A stretch of 5,092 nucleotides of DNA from Chryseobacterium gleum. Its GTDB lineage: Bacteria; Bacteroidota; Bacteroidia; Flavobacteriales_C; GCA-002722245. Of the stretch, positions 4,820 to 5,092 are shown in pieces. The stretch is taken from the NCBI GenBank assembly GCA_945903925.1, contig CAMDPJ010000176.1, positions 1 to 5,092 on the forward strand, given 5' to 3'. The position numbers and the translations under genes are program-made. Under the pieces are notes generated by a model. The model did not search any database. It had not been told where the DNA came from and saw only the letters and a program-made list of their open reading frames with translations. Within the stretch, counting starts at the first letter, position 1. Every line of letters starts with the position of its first letter.

Positions 4820-5092
4820 CTAAGCCTCTTCCAACTCCACTAATCTCTCAACACCTACAGAAATAGACTTCATAGCACCCATAGCACCTCTTAACGTTTT
4901 ACCGATTTTTTCGATTGGATGATTTCTTAAAGCGTCGTTCACACGAACCAACTCCAAGTTGTCAACTCCATTTCCTTTTCCAGCACCGTATGTTTTACCA
5001 CAGATATCAGTATCTACAGTTTTCATGAAATCAGTCAATAAAGGCTTACAAGCGTGATCAAACAAATAACAACCATATTCCGCTGTGTCAGA
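4820..5092 (-). CDS. ilvC: Ketol-acid reductoisomerase (class II), C-terminal 90 residues
   Basis: The frame is open from the window edge (first codon at 5092-5090) to the TAA at 4822-4820. The fragment begins SDTAEYGCYLFDHACKPLL, matching the SDTAKYG...HACVPLL region of E. coli IlvC, including the conserved serine of the substrate-binding S-D-T-A motif. VDNLELVRVNDALRNHPIEK and IGKTLRGAMGAMKSI follow, aligned with the E. coli C-terminus. This belongs to the long (about 490-residue) class II enzyme with a duplicated knotted domain. IlvC is a cytoplasmic NADPH- and Mg-dependent enzyme of valine, leucine and isoleucine synthesis. It is the last gene of its transcript, as a strong terminator follows. 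The acidic tail VERLVELEEA extends a little past the E. coli end. A decayed piece of the same gene lies at 3026-3068. The rest is outside the window. Confidence 0.95.
   Translation of the reverse strand, partial: SDTAEYGCYLFDHACKPLLTDFMKTVDTDICGKTYGAGKGNGVDNLELVRVNDALRNHPIEKIGKTLRGAMGAMKSISVGVERLVELEEA

Noticed and set aside
4871..4888. Tandem 9-bp direct repeat (CATAGCACC twice) in ilvC
   Set aside because: It simply encodes GAM-GAM in the conserved LRGAMGAMKS segment; codons are in frame and the protein aligns normally.

Overview
The window looks like a chromosomal segment of an AT-rich member of the Bacteroidota (Bacteroidetes). Three things point there: a secreted protein with a C-terminal type IX secretion sorting domain (3297-4493, plus strand), a promoter element of the Bacteroidetes form TAnnTTTG (TATATTTG, 2676-2683, minus strand) ahead of an AAA ATPase gene, and the lack of clear Shine-Dalgarno sequences.

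Layout. 1-1278: the 3' end of a GlpT-type glycerol-3-phosphate transporter overlaps by ATGA a glpQ-type glycerophosphodiester phosphodiesterase lipoprotein. The pair forms a scavenging unit: the exported lipoprotein releases glycerol-3-phosphate from phospholipid headgroup diesters and the transporter imports it. 1279-1512: a convergent gap filled by a structured repeat. 1513-2670 (minus): a stand-alone AAA_14/DUF4143 ATPase with a PD-(D/E)XK-like C-terminal domain. 2671-3296: a gene-poor patchwork of repeat fragments, a 55-codon lipoprotein-like ORF, a 43-bp decayed fragment of ilvC and a 15-bp perfect inverted repeat. 3297-4493 (plus): the secreted T9SS substrate, whose core may be a polysaccharide-deacetylase-like barrel. 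4494-4819: another convergent gap with a second complete repeat and the ilvC terminator. 4820-5092 (minus): the 3' end of ilvC, class II ketol-acid reductoisomerase.

The most unusual content is between the genes. Four same-orientation copies of one hairpin-rich repeat occur in about 3.4 kb. Two copies (1306-1499 and 4563-4707) are complete, with about 20-bp imperfect terminal inverted repeats that are themselves hairpins. The other two (2789-2847 and 3164-3225) keep only the right end. This resembles a non-autonomous, palindrome-ended mobile element family (MITE or REP/IS200-like). The complete copies lie between convergent genes, so they may also separate transcription units. No transposase is present. 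The ilvC relic 1.85 kb from the real ilvC, with an in-frame stop, shows that the central region has been rearranged. I see no tRNA, rRNA, CRISPR array or recognisable defence operon. The ATPase and the secreted protein are the only genes of uncertain function with a full-length ORF.
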